Origin: CAYGOC01 sp964351495
GTDB lineage: Bacteria; Chlamydiota; Chlamydiia; Chlamydiales; SM23-39
Length of the DNA stretch: 64,000 nt
Reading direction: 5' to 3'
Assembly (NCBI GenBank): GCA_964351495.1
Contig: CAYGOC010000003.1
Location: 1 to 64,000, forward strand
The first letter of the stretch is position 1. Every line of letters starts with the position of its first letter. Under the pieces are notes generated by a model. It was not told the DNA's origin and made no database searches. It saw only the letters and a program-made list of their open reading frames with translations. Shown piece by piece: positions 24,293 through 33,386 of this stretch. Position numbers and translations under genes: made by a program.

Positions 24293-27200
24293 TAATATCT
24301 CCAGTTTTTAAGGGGTTTTGCATTTCCTCTGCCAGGAGTTCCTCCTGTTGGGTTTGGTTCATAGGGATGTTCATGAGGATTAGGATGATCCCAAGGCCTA
24401 CCATGATCAGTAAAATCAATTCCTTTAAGAGGTTTACCATCCTTCCCAAATTCTCTCGCTTGAGGATATTTACCCTTGCTTCCATCTCTAGTACCCAACT
24501 GAGTATGAGGAACATCGGTTTCAGGAATTGGAATCCCGTCTTCTGTCAAAGGCAGTGGTCTATCCGGTGTATATACATTCGTATTCTTCCAAGATATATT
24601 AGGCACTTTAATATCTTGAGAATTCATACTCTCAATAAATTTATACCCTCCATAAGCTACTACTCCGGCAGCTGTACCATAAGCAGCTGCAATAGCAAGA
24701 GTAGATATAGCTGGCAAAGAAACTCCCGCGGCCCCCCAAACTAGTATAGGAATAGCTATAGCAAATTCTCCATTGGGATCATAATATTTAAAGGGATTAT
24801 TAAAAACATACTGGTACAAGTTTGAGTGATCTATATTGCGGAGAGGATCTGGAGTAAGCCATTTTCCTAAGGTTGGATCATAAAACCTTTTTCCAAAATA
24901 CACGAGTCCTGAAGAAGCGTCATATCTCTTGCTGACATACGCATAGGGTATGTCTCCAGAAAGACCCTTTCCAAATGCGTCACAAGGATTGTCAAAAGCT
25001 ACCTCTTTACTTTTCCAGTCTATTAGCTTTCTGATGGTATTTTGCATATCTATAACAGGAGCAAAAGGCTTCCCTTTGATTTCTATAGCAACAGGTCTTG
25101 TATCTCCCATTACTTTAAGCTCTAAAATCTGTCCCTTTTGAAAAGATCCTATCTCCTCTTCTTCTAGATAAAAATAGCTTTTATCAATAGATGAAATCCT
25201 TCTCCCTAAAGCATCGTAAGTAAAGCGGTCTTCCTTGGTTTGTACAAGCTGATCAAACTCGTCATAAACAAAACCCTCTTTCACAAGATTGCCATTTAGG
25301 TCATAGCTTAGGTCTCTTCTTTGATGCAGATTATCTAAAGGGATTTCTTCTCCATTTTCCCAAATGCGGTTATGGTACAGGTCATATCCATATTCAAACT
25401 TCCCCTCTTCTGAAATAAGTTGAGAGGCATCATCGTATACATATTTAGACTCCCCTTTTTGGATCAAATTTCCAGAAAGATCATACTTAAGAGACTCTTC
25501 AAGATAAGGACACTTTTGATAGGAAAGCCTCCCTTCTGTGTCATAACCATATTGAGAGGTAAAAGCCCCTTCTTCCTCTAGTAAACGCCCTTTTTCATCA
25601 TATTGGTTATACGTATGCGTATACTCATAAGAAGAGTTGTAAAGATACCCTAAGGAGAGCCCTTTTCGGATGACTTGTTTTAAGAAAGGGCCTTCATATT
25701 CGTATATAATGGTGCTCTTATCAGGTAAGATCCTTTTAATGGGACGATGGAATTCGTCATAACTGCTGGTAATGATAGTTCCTGTAGAAAGCTCTTCTTG
25801 TAAGATATTTCCAAAAGGGTCTAGCTCTCGTATAAAACCACTACCCTGAATCACTCTTCCTAAAGCATCATAACGAAACTCTCTAGATCCTACCCGAACT
25901 AGTTCTCCTTGAGAGTTATACTCGTAAGGAATAAGAGTGCCGTCCGGTTTTTGTTTGGACTGAACTTTACCACCCGGGGTATAGGTCCAATAGGTCGTCT
26001 TTTTTCCTCCTTCACACATAGAAGAAAGGAACCCTTGCAAAGTGTAGGTAAACTGCAAATGATCTTGTGTAATTAAACGCTTCTCTTTGTCGTAAGAAAA
26101 CTCTTCTAGTCTTACCCCGGGAATCTCTCTTTTTATAAGAAGACCTAGCCCATTATAGGTCTCTATTTTCAAAACCCCTTTGGGATCTTGTATAGTTTTG
26201 ATAAGAAGTCCTCTTTTTTCTTCATAAGAGATCTTCGTTTTTTCTTTTTCCCCGTTTATTTTCTCTATAAGTCTGTCATAAGGGTCATAAGAAAAGAAAA
26301 TAGGATTTCCTGTATTTATGGAAGAGACATTACCGGAGACATCGTAGGTATACACCGTTTTTAAAACCCCATCTACATCCTTTTCTAAAACTCTTCCTAA
26401 AAGGTCATTTTTGAAGGAAGTTTTTCTACCTGCTGTAGATTTACTAGATAAAAAGCCAAGAGAGTCATAGGTAAATTCAGATACAACATGGGCTCTTTGC
26501 TCTTGTATTTTGAGATCTGCCAAATTGTAGGTATACAAGGTAGAAAATCCTAAAGGATCTTTTTCTTCTATGAGATTATAAGCATCATACACGTAAGAGG
26601 TCTCATACTCTCCTTCTTTCTTGCAAACAAGACGCCTTAAAGGGTCATAGGAATAAGTCGTTTTTAGCCCATCTGGATCTGTCTTTTCTAATAAAAGACC
26701 GTTCGGGGCATAGGAAAAAGTCTGTTTTCCTTGGTCTGGAAAGACAATCTCTACGGGATTTCCATAGCTATTGTATGTAATCCGGGTACAAGCTCCATAG
26801 GCATCTTGTTTTGTTATTTCTCTTCCTAAAGAGTCATAAGTAATCTCTTGAACTGTACCCTCTTTTTCTATACGGGTGGGTTTTTTATGTACAGGATGAT
26901 AGGTATACTCTGTTTTTACCCCTAAGTAGTCTATTTTTTGAAGGGGCTTATCAAAAAAGGTATAAGCTATAGAAGTTTTATGCTTGCCCTTTTTGAAAAT
27001 AGTTAAGCGCCCTTTTTGATCATATGCTTTTTCTATTTTGACTTGATTGGAAAAGGGAATCTCTACAATGGGGCGATTTCTTTCATCATATACAAAGGTA
27101 GCTTTTTGCTTGATAGGATTGGTTTCTTCTAGAAGGTTTCCTTTTTTATCATAAACCCTACGTATAGTGTAAGCGAGCTTCCCATCTGATCCGTAGTGAT

Positions 27201-28824
27201 CTTCTTTTACTGTGTTCCCGAAAGTGTCATACTCATATCTAATTTTATGAATAAGGTTTCGATTCCAGTCTTGTTTTTCTTCAATATGGAGTCTATGAAG
27301 ATGAGGACCTTCTTGAAAAAGGTGGTATGCAGTAATTGTTTTTCCTTCTTCTTTTTTCTGTATGAGATTATTGGCAGCATCATAAAGATAGGAAGTTTTT
27401 CGAATGACTTTGTCATCCATAAAAGTCTCTTTAGAAAGAGGAAGATGGGTATCTTTTAAATAGGAGTAGACAACCCTTAAGCCATCTTCTCTTTTTTCAG
27501 ATACAAGCCGGTTTTTAGAAAAGGTGCGCTCAATAGAAAAGCTCCCAAAATCCCCGGTATGGGTTTCTAGAAGAGGATTTCCAAAAGCATCACACTGATA
27601 TGTTTTTGTAAGAATCGTATTTAGATGGTTATCTTGTATTTTTATCTCTTGAATATGCTGCTTATCATCGTAAGTAAACACCCTTTGATTATAAAGCTTC
27701 CCTTCATACCAGTTTTCTAAACTGATCAACAGTAAAGAAGCATTAAAACGGTATATAACAGAGGCCCCATTGGGATAAGTTACTGTTGTAGACCCTCCTT
27801 TTTTTCCTGCTATGGGAGGATCGTAAGAGAAAACAGAAGAAGAAGCTGAAGTGGAAAAAGTATGGATTCTAGAGAGCTCTCCCTCTTTTTGAAAGTACTT
27901 ACAAAAGATCGGATGGCTTGCTGCATCATAAGAAGAAATCAAAAGCTGTTCGTCATAGACGATTTTATTCGAATAAAAAGGATTTTTAGCCTCCTTCATT
28001 AAGGAAATATCAAAAGATATTCTTCCTTTACCTCCTCTGTCTTTGAATCGAGCTTTTATTTTGTGCACTTCAAAAAGAAGCTCCACCTCCCTTCCATCAG
28101 ATCCTATAAAATGTCCCGGCTTTACCCATTCAATGTAAGCGTATAGGTATTTTCCACTTGGATCCGTTGCAGAGATTCTCTTTAAGGTCTCTTTATTCCA
28201 CTCATACCGAATCACTTTTCCATTTGGGAGGATCTCTTTTTCTAGCCTATACGATTTAGGCAAAAAAAGATGATAAACCCTTTCTGTACCATCAGGGCAG
28301 AGGACCCTAATCACTTCTTTTTCTACAAAAAGTTCTATGTTACGAATGTCTGCCTTGCTACTTGGCTCTAAAGAAGCTAAGTTACTGCACCCATAAGCTG
28401 CTGTTTTAAGAACCCCTTTGTTCCCTTGAATTTCAAACTGTAAAACGGTTCCTTGGGGATCTCTAAGCTGAAAAAACTGTGAGTTGATATTATACCCGGC
28501 CCAGAGGTGTGGAAGAACGATCCATCCTCTATTTTTTGACCTGGCAAAAGCCTTTGCTAAAGCTATCTTGTTTTGCAGCTTATTGCTTCTTCCCACAAAT
28601 TGGGGAGGAATATAGTTTCTGGTAAAAATAAGATCTTGGGCTCCCCTAACGTGTAAATCTACTTCTGAGATAACAAGCTGTCCTGAAATAGCAGAGACAT
28701 ACCCATCTACAATAGAGCTTCTGTTTAAAGAAGCTATTTCTGAAGGAGAAGAAGGAGTGACTTCTTCGAAAGGAGAAGCTATTAATTTTGTTATAAAACC
28801 CAATAAAACCAGAAAACGCACCAT
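24292..28824 (-). CDS. Secreted Rhs/YD-repeat toxin
   Basis: 1510 aa. Signal peptide at residues 1-17 (VRFLVLLGFITKLIAS). A DUF6531-like N-terminal part (FTRNYIPP ... GHFIGSDGREVELLF) is followed by a very regular YD-repeat cocoon (TYSYDPLRRL, FTYDSLGFL and many more). The core ends with YFGKRFYDPTLGKWLTPDP and NPFKYYDPNGEF. A short hydrophobic pretip segment (AIPILVWGAAGVSLPAIS, then AAYGTAAGVVAYGGYKF) precedes the tip: PLKGIDFTDHGRPWDHPNP, HEHPYEPNPTGGTPGRG. The DFTDHG and HPNPHEH clusters are probably catalytic. The pretip sequence recurs at the orphan tip 5 kb downstream. Confidence 0.88.
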   Translation of the reverse strand: MVRFLVLLGFITKLIASPFEEVTPSSPSEIASLNRSSIVDGYVSAISGQLVISEVDLHVRGAQDLIFTRNYIPPQFVGRSNKLQNKIALAKAFARSKNRGWIVLPHLWAGYNINSQFFQLRDPQGTVLQFEIQGNKGVLKTAAYGCSNLASLEPSSKADIRNIELFVEKEVIRVLCPDGTERVYHLFLPKSYRLEKEILPNGKVIRYEWNKETLKRISATDPSGKYLYAYIEWVKPGHFIGSDGREVELLFEVHKIKARFKDRGGKGRISFDISLMKEAKNPFYSNKIVYDEQLLISSYDAASHPIFCKYFQKEGELSRIHTFSTSASSSVFSYDPPIAGKKGGSTTVTYPNGASVIYRFNASLLLISLENWYEGKLYNQRVFTYDDKQHIQEIKIQDNHLNTILTKTYQCDAFGNPLLETHTGDFGSFSIERTFSKNRLVSEKREDGLRVVYSYLKDTHLPLSKETFMDDKVIRKTSYLYDAANNLIQKKEEGKTITAYHLFQEGPHLHRLHIEEKQDWNRNLIHKIRYEYDTFGNTVKEDHYGSDGKLAYTIRRVYDKKGNLLEETNPIKQKATFVYDERNRPIVEIPFSNQVKIEKAYDQKGRLTIFKKGKHKTSIAYTFFDKPLQKIDYLGVKTEYTYHPVHKKPTRIEKEGTVQEITYDSLGREITKQDAYGACTRITYNSYGNPVEIVFPDQGKQTFSYAPNGLLLEKTDPDGLKTTYSYDPLRRLVCKKEGEYETSYVYDAYNLIEEKDPLGFSTLYTYNLADLKIQEQRAHVVSEFTYDSLGFLSSKSTAGRKTSFKNDLLGRVLEKDVDGVLKTVYTYDVSGNVSSINTGNPIFFSYDPYDRLIEKINGEKEKTKISYEEKRGLLIKTIQDPKGVLKIETYNGLGLLIKREIPGVRLEEFSYDKEKRLITQDHLQFTYTLQGFLSSMCEGGKKTTYWTYTPGGKVQSKQKPDGTLIPYEYNSQGELVRVGSREFRYDALGRVIQGSGFIRELDPFGNILQEELSTGTIITSSYDEFHRPIKRILPDKSTIIYEYEGPFLKQVIRKGLSLGYLYNSSYEYTHTYNQYDEKGRLLEEEGAFTSQYGYDTEGRLSYQKCPYLEESLKYDLSGNLIQKGESKYVYDDASQLISEEGKFEYGYDLYHNRIWENGEEIPLDNLHQRRDLSYDLNGNLVKEGFVYDEFDQLVQTKEDRFTYDALGRRISSIDKSYFYLEEEEIGSFQKGQILELKVMGDTRPVAIEIKGKPFAPVIDMQNTIRKLIDWKSKEVAFDNPCDAFGKGLSGDIPYAYVSKRYDASSGLVYFGKRFYDPTLGKWLTPDPLRNIDHSNLYQYVFNNPFKYYDPNGEFAIAIPILVWGAAGVSLPAISTLAIAAAYGTAAGVVAYGGYKFIESMNSQDIKVPNISWKNTNVYTPDRPLPLTEDGIPIPETDVPHTQLGTRDGSKGKYPQAREFGKDGKPLKGIDFTDHGRPWDHPNPHEHPYEPNPTGGTPGRGNAKPLKNWRY

Positions 28825-28847
28825 AAAACCTCAAAAAAGGGCGCGTG

Positions 28848-28875
28848 ATTCTATAGCTTCAAAAATTTTTTGCAA
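28848..28875 (-). promoter_or_regulatory. Putative promoter of the 1510-aa Rhs gene
   Basis: On the minus strand TTGCAA (28870-28875), a 16-bp spacer and TAGAAT (28848-28853) precede the Rhs ATG at 28824 by about 24 bp. It suggests the Rhs toxin and the coupled immunity genes start their own message, separate from hemW. Confidence 0.4.
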
Positions 28876-28884
28876 AATTATTTT

Positions 28885-30018
28885 TTAAATAAGATCGGAA
28901 GCTACTTCATCATGAAAAAAGAGCCCCTTTTCTGTTAGCTTCCAGGAAGTTTGGTTTTCTTCTAAAAGGCCTTTTTGGGCTAGCTTTTGTAGTTTTTTCT
29001 GAAAGGAGTCTACTTGTAAAAGAGAAGAAAAACTCTCTTTAAAGACCCCTTCTATCATCCGTAGTTTCAGGCAGAAAAGCTCTTTTTGTCTTTCATATAC
29101 AGAAAGAACATCTTCATACTCTAAAGGGAGTTTTTTTTGGGTAAGGAGCTTGTGATATTTTAGAATGGAAGAGAGGTTTTTTCTTCGCACTCCTGATAGG
29201 TAGCTAGAAGAAGAGGGCCCCAGCCCCAAAAAGTCTCTTCCAATCCAGTATCCTACGTTGTGTCTTGAGAACAGATTCTCTTTGCAAAAAGCAGAGATCT
29301 CGTACTGAAAAAAGGTCTCTTTTAGGATCTGTAAAGCATCTTGAAGCATAAGAGAACTCTCTTTTTCAGAGGGCAAGGTTTTTTCGAGTTTTTTTCGATG
29401 TTTATAAAAGAGGGTATGAGGTTCTATGACTAGGTTGTACAAAGAAAGGTGTGTTATGGGAAGCGTTTGTATTTTTCTTAAAGAACGCTTAAAAGAGTCT
29501 CTTTTTTGTGAGGGAATATCATACATAAGATCAAGCGAGATATTAGAAATCCCCTTTTCTATTAGAGATTCTATAACGCGCTCTACTTGATGTGTATTAT
29601 GTGTTCTTCCGAGTAAAGAGAGTTCTTCTTCTTCAAAAGACTGTACTCCCAGGCTTACTCTATTGATGCCAAAATTACGAAGAGAGCCTATTTTAGACAT
29701 ATCCAAATTGTCCGGGTTGGCTTCTAAGGTAACTTCTAACCCATTTGCAAGGGATATACCGCTTTGATAAATCCAAGCAAGAATAGTTTCTACTCCCTCT
29801 AAAAACAAAGAAGGAGTTCCCCCTCCAAAGTAAATCGAGACAATCTCTCTTTCTTGTAGTTTTTCTTTGAGTAGGGTCCACTCTAAAAAAAGAGCTTCGA
29901 GTAAAAGCTTTTTATGAAAGTCTGTGGGAGGAATTACATAAAAGTGGCAGTAAGGACATTTTTTTTCACAGAAGGGAAGATGAAAATAAAGACTAACTGG
30001 CTTACCAGTTGTCTGCAT
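28885..30018 (-). CDS. hemW: Radical SAM heme chaperone HemW
   Basis: 377 aa from the ATG at 30018, chosen because it is preceded by GGAAG and gives the standard HemW N-terminus; a longer reading would overlap the upstream gene by 158 bp. The radical SAM cluster C-EKK-C-PY-C (Cys 17, 21, 24) is followed by IYFGGGTPSLF, LEANPDNL, GINRVSLGVQSF and DLMYDIPSQ, all HemW/HemN landmarks. The GVQSF and YYLSGVRRKN segments and the C-terminal winged-helix domain place it with HemW rather than the oxygen-independent coproporphyrinogen oxidase. It overlaps the coiled-coil gene by 17 bp, so the two are cotranscribed. Confidence 0.87.
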   Translation of the reverse strand: MQTTGKPVSLYFHLPFCEKKCPYCHFYVIPPTDFHKKLLLEALFLEWTLLKEKLQEREIVSIYFGGGTPSLFLEGVETILAWIYQSGISLANGLEVTLEANPDNLDMSKIGSLRNFGINRVSLGVQSFEEEELSLLGRTHNTHQVERVIESLIEKGISNISLDLMYDIPSQKRDSFKRSLRKIQTLPITHLSLYNLVIEPHTLFYKHRKKLEKTLPSEKESSLMLQDALQILKETFFQYEISAFCKENLFSRHNVGYWIGRDFLGLGPSSSSYLSGVRRKNLSSILKYHKLLTQKKLPLEYEDVLSVYERQKELFCLKLRMIEGVFKESFSSLLQVDSFQKKLQKLAQKGLLEENQTSWKLTEKGLFFHDEVASDLI

Positions 30019-30448
30019 CTGGATCTTCCATGATCCCTCTTTTCCACCGATTTTTATCGGAAAAGGGATCTTCATCATCTTCTTCAAAAAAAGTAGCTTC
30101 TTCGCCTGCCTCTGTCTCTTCAAAGGTAGTTTCTGACTCATATTCCGTTGACATATCAAGGCCTACATCAGAACTATTATCTCCCGAATCAATATCAGGC
30201 AAGGTAGGAGAGTCGGCAAAAGCTTGCCTTGCAGGAGAACGTTTTGGAGCTACGTATTCTTCCAGCTCTCCATTCTCCTTTAAAAACTTAAGTCGATCCT
30301 TTTCTTCTTCAATTTTGTCTTTAATAAGACAAATTTCTTCTTTGTGTTTTTCAATTTCTTTTTTCGGAACAAGTCCTAGTTTTAACCACTGCTCTAAATC
30401 TTCCAGTTCTACTTCTAGTTTCTTAAGTCGTTCACTTTTTGTATTCAT
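30002..30448 (-). CDS. Coiled-coil, acidic hypothetical protein next to hemW
   Basis: 148 aa. Residues 1-60 are a charged coiled coil (MNTKSERLKKLEVELEDLEQ, then heptads through EEICLIKDKIEEEKDRLKFL). Residues 65-148 are low-complexity and strongly acidic (TEYESETTFEETEAGEEATF, EEDDEDPFSD), ending MEDPDADNW. From memory, Chlamydia has a small protein in the same position beside hemW, so it is probably a conserved chlamydial gene. No signal peptide. It overlaps hemW by 17 bp. Function unknown. Confidence 0.65.
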   Translation of the reverse strand: MNTKSERLKKLEVELEDLEQWLKLGLVPKKEIEKHKEEICLIKDKIEEEKDRLKFLKENGELEEYVAPKRSPARQAFADSPTLPDIDSGDNSSDVGLDMSTEYESETTFEETEAGEEATFFEEDDEDPFSDKNRWKRGIMEDPDADNW

Positions 30449-30628
30449 TTTCTACCTAATGTGTCCCTAATTTTGGATATGGTTTTTTCTGGTTAATACT
30501 TCGAGACCTGTTTTTTTGAAAAGCAATTTTTAAATATCCCCGGCGCCCAAAGGTTAATAAAAGAGCCTCCTTTTCGTCAAGAAAAAGAGAGTTTAGAAAT
30601 TAAAAAAAGAATTGCTCATAAATTTTTC

Positions 30629-30658
30629 TTGAGAAAAACAATACATATTCGCTAGGAT
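30629..30658 (+). promoter_or_regulatory. Possible promoter of the first FFxG-domain gene
   Basis: TTGAGA (30629-30634), an 18-bp spacer and TAGGAT (30653-30658) lie 36 bp before the ATG at 30694. The -10 element is weak. The rest of the 30449-30693 gap is A/T-rich and empty. Confidence 0.3.
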
Positions 30659-30693
30659 TCTCCAAATTTTTAAAAATAAAAAGGAGATTGTAT

Positions 30694-31731
30694 ATGTTAG
30701 AGCCTGTGGGTTTCTTATTAAATTCACGTGATTTGAAAGCGGAATTACAACCTTATTGTAACCACCATCTTTCTAACGACCCTAATAATCTTAGTCTCAG
30801 TTCTCTAGGCGGATATAAAAAGGGTTCCTGTTTTTCTCTTTATTTTAGTGACGATGGGGAGTCTAGAAAAATTACAGGTTTTCCTACAGATTATCGTTTT
30901 TTTAGAGACGACGCATTGCATAAAGCAGCTAAAAAAGGAGTTGAGGCTTTTCAGAAATTTTTTGAGGGAGCTCCTGTATCTATAAGCTATAACCCTAATG
31001 CAACTATACAGTATTCTATGCATCTAACCCCCGGCCCAGACATGGAAACCACCATGAATTCTGTCGTCCAATATATGCAGATTACCGGCACCTCTCTTTT
31101 TATATCAGAACGTTCTCTTTTGACTCGTTACAGCTGTCCTAACGACCAGCAAGCATTGAATCTTTTTATGAACACTCAATATACCGCAGAAAATGCACTT
31201 TTTCAACCTAAGCGAGATCTGGGAGTAAATGGGATTTTTAGATGCTCTAATACCCAATGTGGAACCTGCTCAAAACCAACTTTTACAAAAGAGGATTTTC
31301 TACCCTGTTGGGAGTCTATTAGTTGTAACCACCCTGATGTTGCAGAAGGGGGAGTGATTCTAAATTTAGATATTGGCAAAGCGCTTGAAAAACATGTACC
31401 CAGTAGACCCTTCCTAAATAGTTTCTTAGAAACCAATCCTAGTTATAAAGAACCACAAACAAGGCTCCGCTTGCCAAACCTAAAATATGTTTTTGGGGAG
31501 GATACGCCCGCTTTTATAGCAGCTGTTCATTTTATAAAAGAAGGTCTTATCCAGTTTTTTTCCCCTATTCCTGGAGCTACTATACAAGTTACCTGTAATT
31601 TGAAAAACCGAAGTGTAGATATTCACTTACACACAAGTAAGCACACTTCTTCTATGGAACACGTTAGGCGATTTTTCCAAAGTAAGGAAATTACACTAAC
31701 TCAAACAGAGCCCTTTGAAAGTAAGGAATAA
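30694..31731 (+). CDS. Two-copy FFxG-domain protein with central Cys cluster
   Basis: 345 aa from ATG 30694, set by AAGGAG 7 nt upstream; a TTG at 30688 lies too close to it. It contains two copies of the domain found in the next seven genes. Copy 1 has GSCFSLYFSDDG, KITGFPTDYRFF, FQKFFEGAPVSISY and a conserved strand YSMHLTPG. Copy 2 has IQFFSPIPGATIQV and SVDIHLHTSK. Between them, residues 186-212 carry a possible metal site (C-x4-C-x2-C, then C-x6-C-x-H). No signal peptide or membrane segment. It is the largest and first member of the cluster. Function unknown; a secreted effector is possible but unsupported. Confidence 0.65.
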   Translation: MLEPVGFLLNSRDLKAELQPYCNHHLSNDPNNLSLSSLGGYKKGSCFSLYFSDDGESRKITGFPTDYRFFRDDALHKAAKKGVEAFQKFFEGAPVSISYNPNATIQYSMHLTPGPDMETTMNSVVQYMQITGTSLFISERSLLTRYSCPNDQQALNLFMNTQYTAENALFQPKRDLGVNGIFRCSNTQCGTCSKPTFTKEDFLPCWESISCNHPDVAEGGVILNLDIGKALEKHVPSRPFLNSFLETNPSYKEPQTRLRLPNLKYVFGEDTPAFIAAVHFIKEGLIQFFSPIPGATIQVTCNLKNRSVDIHLHTSKHTSSMEHVRRFFQSKEITLTQTEPFESKE

Positions 31732-31771
31732 GAAAAGTCCTATTTCTACTAGCTAAGAAAAATTGAAAAAC

Positions 31772-31808
31772 TTAAGAGAGGCCAGACCGATTTGCTAGCC
31801 TCTCTTAA
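31772..31808. terminator. Inverted repeat, possible terminator
   Basis: Perfect 11-bp arms TTAAGAGAGGC (31772-31782) and GCCTCTCTTAA (31798-31808) with a 15-nt loop lie between the first two FFxG-domain genes. There is no clear T-run after it on the plus strand, so termination is uncertain; it could be an operator. Confidence 0.45.
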
Positions 31809-31834
31809 AATCCGATAATATAGGAAAAGTTTAT

Positions 31835-32359
31835 ATGGCAGCCCTTGCAAATAGATTACAACAAAACCACTTCGGCAGGTCTCATCAAAACACGCATTGC
31901 CATTTGCATCCTCCCCAGAACAGTTGTGTTTTGATCCATCTCAAATTATCTGTTTTGAGCTTTACTAACTCTGACTTATACACCCAATTTACAAGCTCAG
32001 AGAGCCCCTTTGCTAAAGATCTTGATAGGCACCTTTTAGAGCCCTACATATTACGAGAGATTTTTAAAGAGAGCGACTCTGAAGAGTTTCAAAATGTAGC
32101 CAACTTACTTCATAGACTAGTTTGTGCGTATTTTGCCAGTTTACCGGGAGTGCAAATAGTCCTTAACTTTACTTTTCCAACACGAATCTTAAGCTTTCAC
32201 TTACATCTAGTAGAAGAAGATAGCTCTTCTATAAGTGCTATTGAAGAATTTCATAAAACCAACGGTATTTTCTTTATCCAAAACAGTCCCCTTAAATTAG
32301 ATCTCAGTCAATTTAATAAGAGCGATTCCAAACAGAAAAACCCCGATGAAAAGTTTTGA
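31835..32359 (+). CDS. FFxG-domain family protein
   Basis: 174 aa. AGGAAAAG precedes the ATG. The N-terminal part is His/Asn-rich (FGRSHQNTHCHLHPPQ, a possible metal site), followed by SCVLIHLKLSVLSF. The family core is CAYFASLPGVQIVLNF, then ILSFHLHLVEED and an IEEFHKTNGIFFI helix-strand. The first residues MAAL match the start of the 34507-34935 protein, suggesting common descent. Unknown function; no membrane segment. Confidence 0.6.
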   Translation: MAALANRLQQNHFGRSHQNTHCHLHPPQNSCVLIHLKLSVLSFTNSDLYTQFTSSESPFAKDLDRHLLEPYILREIFKESDSEEFQNVANLLHRLVCAYFASLPGVQIVLNFTFPTRILSFHLHLVEEDSSSISAIEEFHKTNGIFFIQNSPLKLDLSQFNKSDSKQKNPDEKF

Positions 32360-32463
32360 CCATTTTTTAAGAAACTTCCTTTTTACTTACCGTGAACTAG
32401 AACAACCTTTACGATAAAAGCTAAGAAATCAACGTAACTTCCCTAAGTTGCGTGCTTTTTCTA

Positions 32464-32492
32464 TTGAAAAATTCTAAAATATTTTTTATAAT
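32464..32492 (+). promoter_or_regulatory. Sigma-70-type promoter of the 168-aa FFxG gene
   Basis: TTGAAA (32464-32469), a 17-bp spacer and TATAAT (32487-32492) stand 34 bp before the ATG at 32527. A good match to the housekeeping consensus, so this paralogue has its own promoter. Confidence 0.6.
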
Positions 32493-32526
32493 TCTTGCCG
32501 CATATAAAAAATAATAAGGAGATTTT

Positions 32527-33033
32527 ATGTCCGCTCTAGAAACCAATCTTAATCCAAACGACTTCAATCTGATTCACCGAGGGGGGTGCCTTCATGGGGA
32601 AGACCTCTGCTGCCTTTCTGTAGTTTTTCGAGATGGTGTTTTTTCCCAAGTTACCGGATTTGAAAGGGAGGCCGATTTTAGTAACCCGCAAACTTTAAAG
32701 CAAGCCTCTGAAAAAGCAAGTTCCATTTTTGGGGCATTTTTTCAAGGAAGCAACCCACAGATAACAGTATACTCTGAATTAAATGGAAGAAGACTAGAGC
32801 TCTATCTGCACTCAAAAGACAAGTTAAACAAGGTGGTTCCTCTTCTTGAAAGAAAAAAGATTTCCTTAGTGACAAAAAGTCTAGAAACTGCGAAGCAATA
32901 CGCTGCCCCATCTACTCATGATATGTTGGAATCACGGCACAGGGTGAGCCTAGATCCAAGCTCTGAAGTTATGAATACTTTCTCTTTTCTCATAACAGGA
33001 AAAAAAAGCAGCGAAGAGGAAAAGACCCCGTAG
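32527..33033 (+). CDS. FFxG-domain family protein
   Basis: 168 aa with AAGGAG ahead of the ATG. Clear family blocks: NDFNLIHRGGCLHG, CCLSVVFRDGVFSQVTGFE, ASEKASSIFGAFFQG, ITVYSELNGRRLELYLHS and a VVPLLERKKISLV helix-strand. It is the closest relative of the protein at 34507-34935, which repeats nearly the same blocks on the opposite strand. The C-terminal 50 residues are unique and charged. It has its own promoter and a strong terminator. Function unknown. Confidence 0.65.
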   Translation: MSALETNLNPNDFNLIHRGGCLHGEDLCCLSVVFRDGVFSQVTGFEREADFSNPQTLKQASEKASSIFGAFFQGSNPQITVYSELNGRRLELYLHSKDKLNKVVPLLERKKISLVTKSLETAKQYAAPSTHDMLESRHRVSLDPSSEVMNTFSFLITGKKSSEEEKTP

Positions 33034-33056
33034 CTCCTCTTTATAGCTAATCGAAG

Positions 33057-33079
33057 GGGGGCTTTTAAGAAAAGCCCCC
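33057..33079. terminator. Strong intrinsic terminator between convergent genes
   Basis: GGGGGCTTTT (33057-33066), loop AAG, AAAAGCCCCC (33070-33079): a perfect 10-bp stem. It lies between the plus-strand gene ending at 33033 and the minus-strand gene ending at 33090, so it can stop both. Confidence 0.75.
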
Positions 33080-33089
33080 GTTAATTAGA

Positions 33090-33386
33090 CTAAAGAGGCA
33101 TAAAAGCTACAGCTCTGTCATCGTGTATCACAATTGCAGGCTCTGCTCGATACCCTTTATCTCTTAAAAGCTGCAATACTTTTCCAGACAAGGTTCGTAG
33201 GTCGTCTCCATTTGTTGCGCACCAGCCAATTTTTGTATCTTCTATAATTCTCAGATCCGCGCCTACTAATCCTGAAAAAAGCTGAAGGGCAACATTTCTT
33301 ATGTTTTGAACGAAATGTAGTTCTAAATCACAATCGCTTACTCCATCTACCACAGGGTTTTGACGAGCATTAGGAAATAGATGCAT
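33090..33386 (-). CDS. Short FFxG-domain paralogue, start possibly frameshifted
   Basis: 98 aa. The family core is degenerate: CDLELHFVQNIRNVALQLF, SGLVGADLRIIED, then a VLQLLRDKGY helix and AIVIHDD. The ATG at 33386 has no Shine-Dalgarno. A much better start, AAGGAGATTTTTT-ATG at 33412, opens only six codons (MVPLPV) before a stop in another frame. One small indel would join it to this frame, so the gene may be a recent frameshift victim or the 33412 start may be a leftover. Unknown function. Confidence 0.5.
   Translation of the reverse strand: MHLFPNARQNPVVDGVSDCDLELHFVQNIRNVALQLFSGLVGADLRIIEDTKIGWCATNGDDLRTLSGKVLQLLRDKGYRAEPAIVIHDDRAVAFMPL

Noticed and set aside
24367..24744. Plus-strand open frame of 125 codons opposite the 1510-aa Rhs tip
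   Set aside because: It is the complement of the Rhs pretip and tip, which show clear family motifs; the plus-strand product has no recognisable features.
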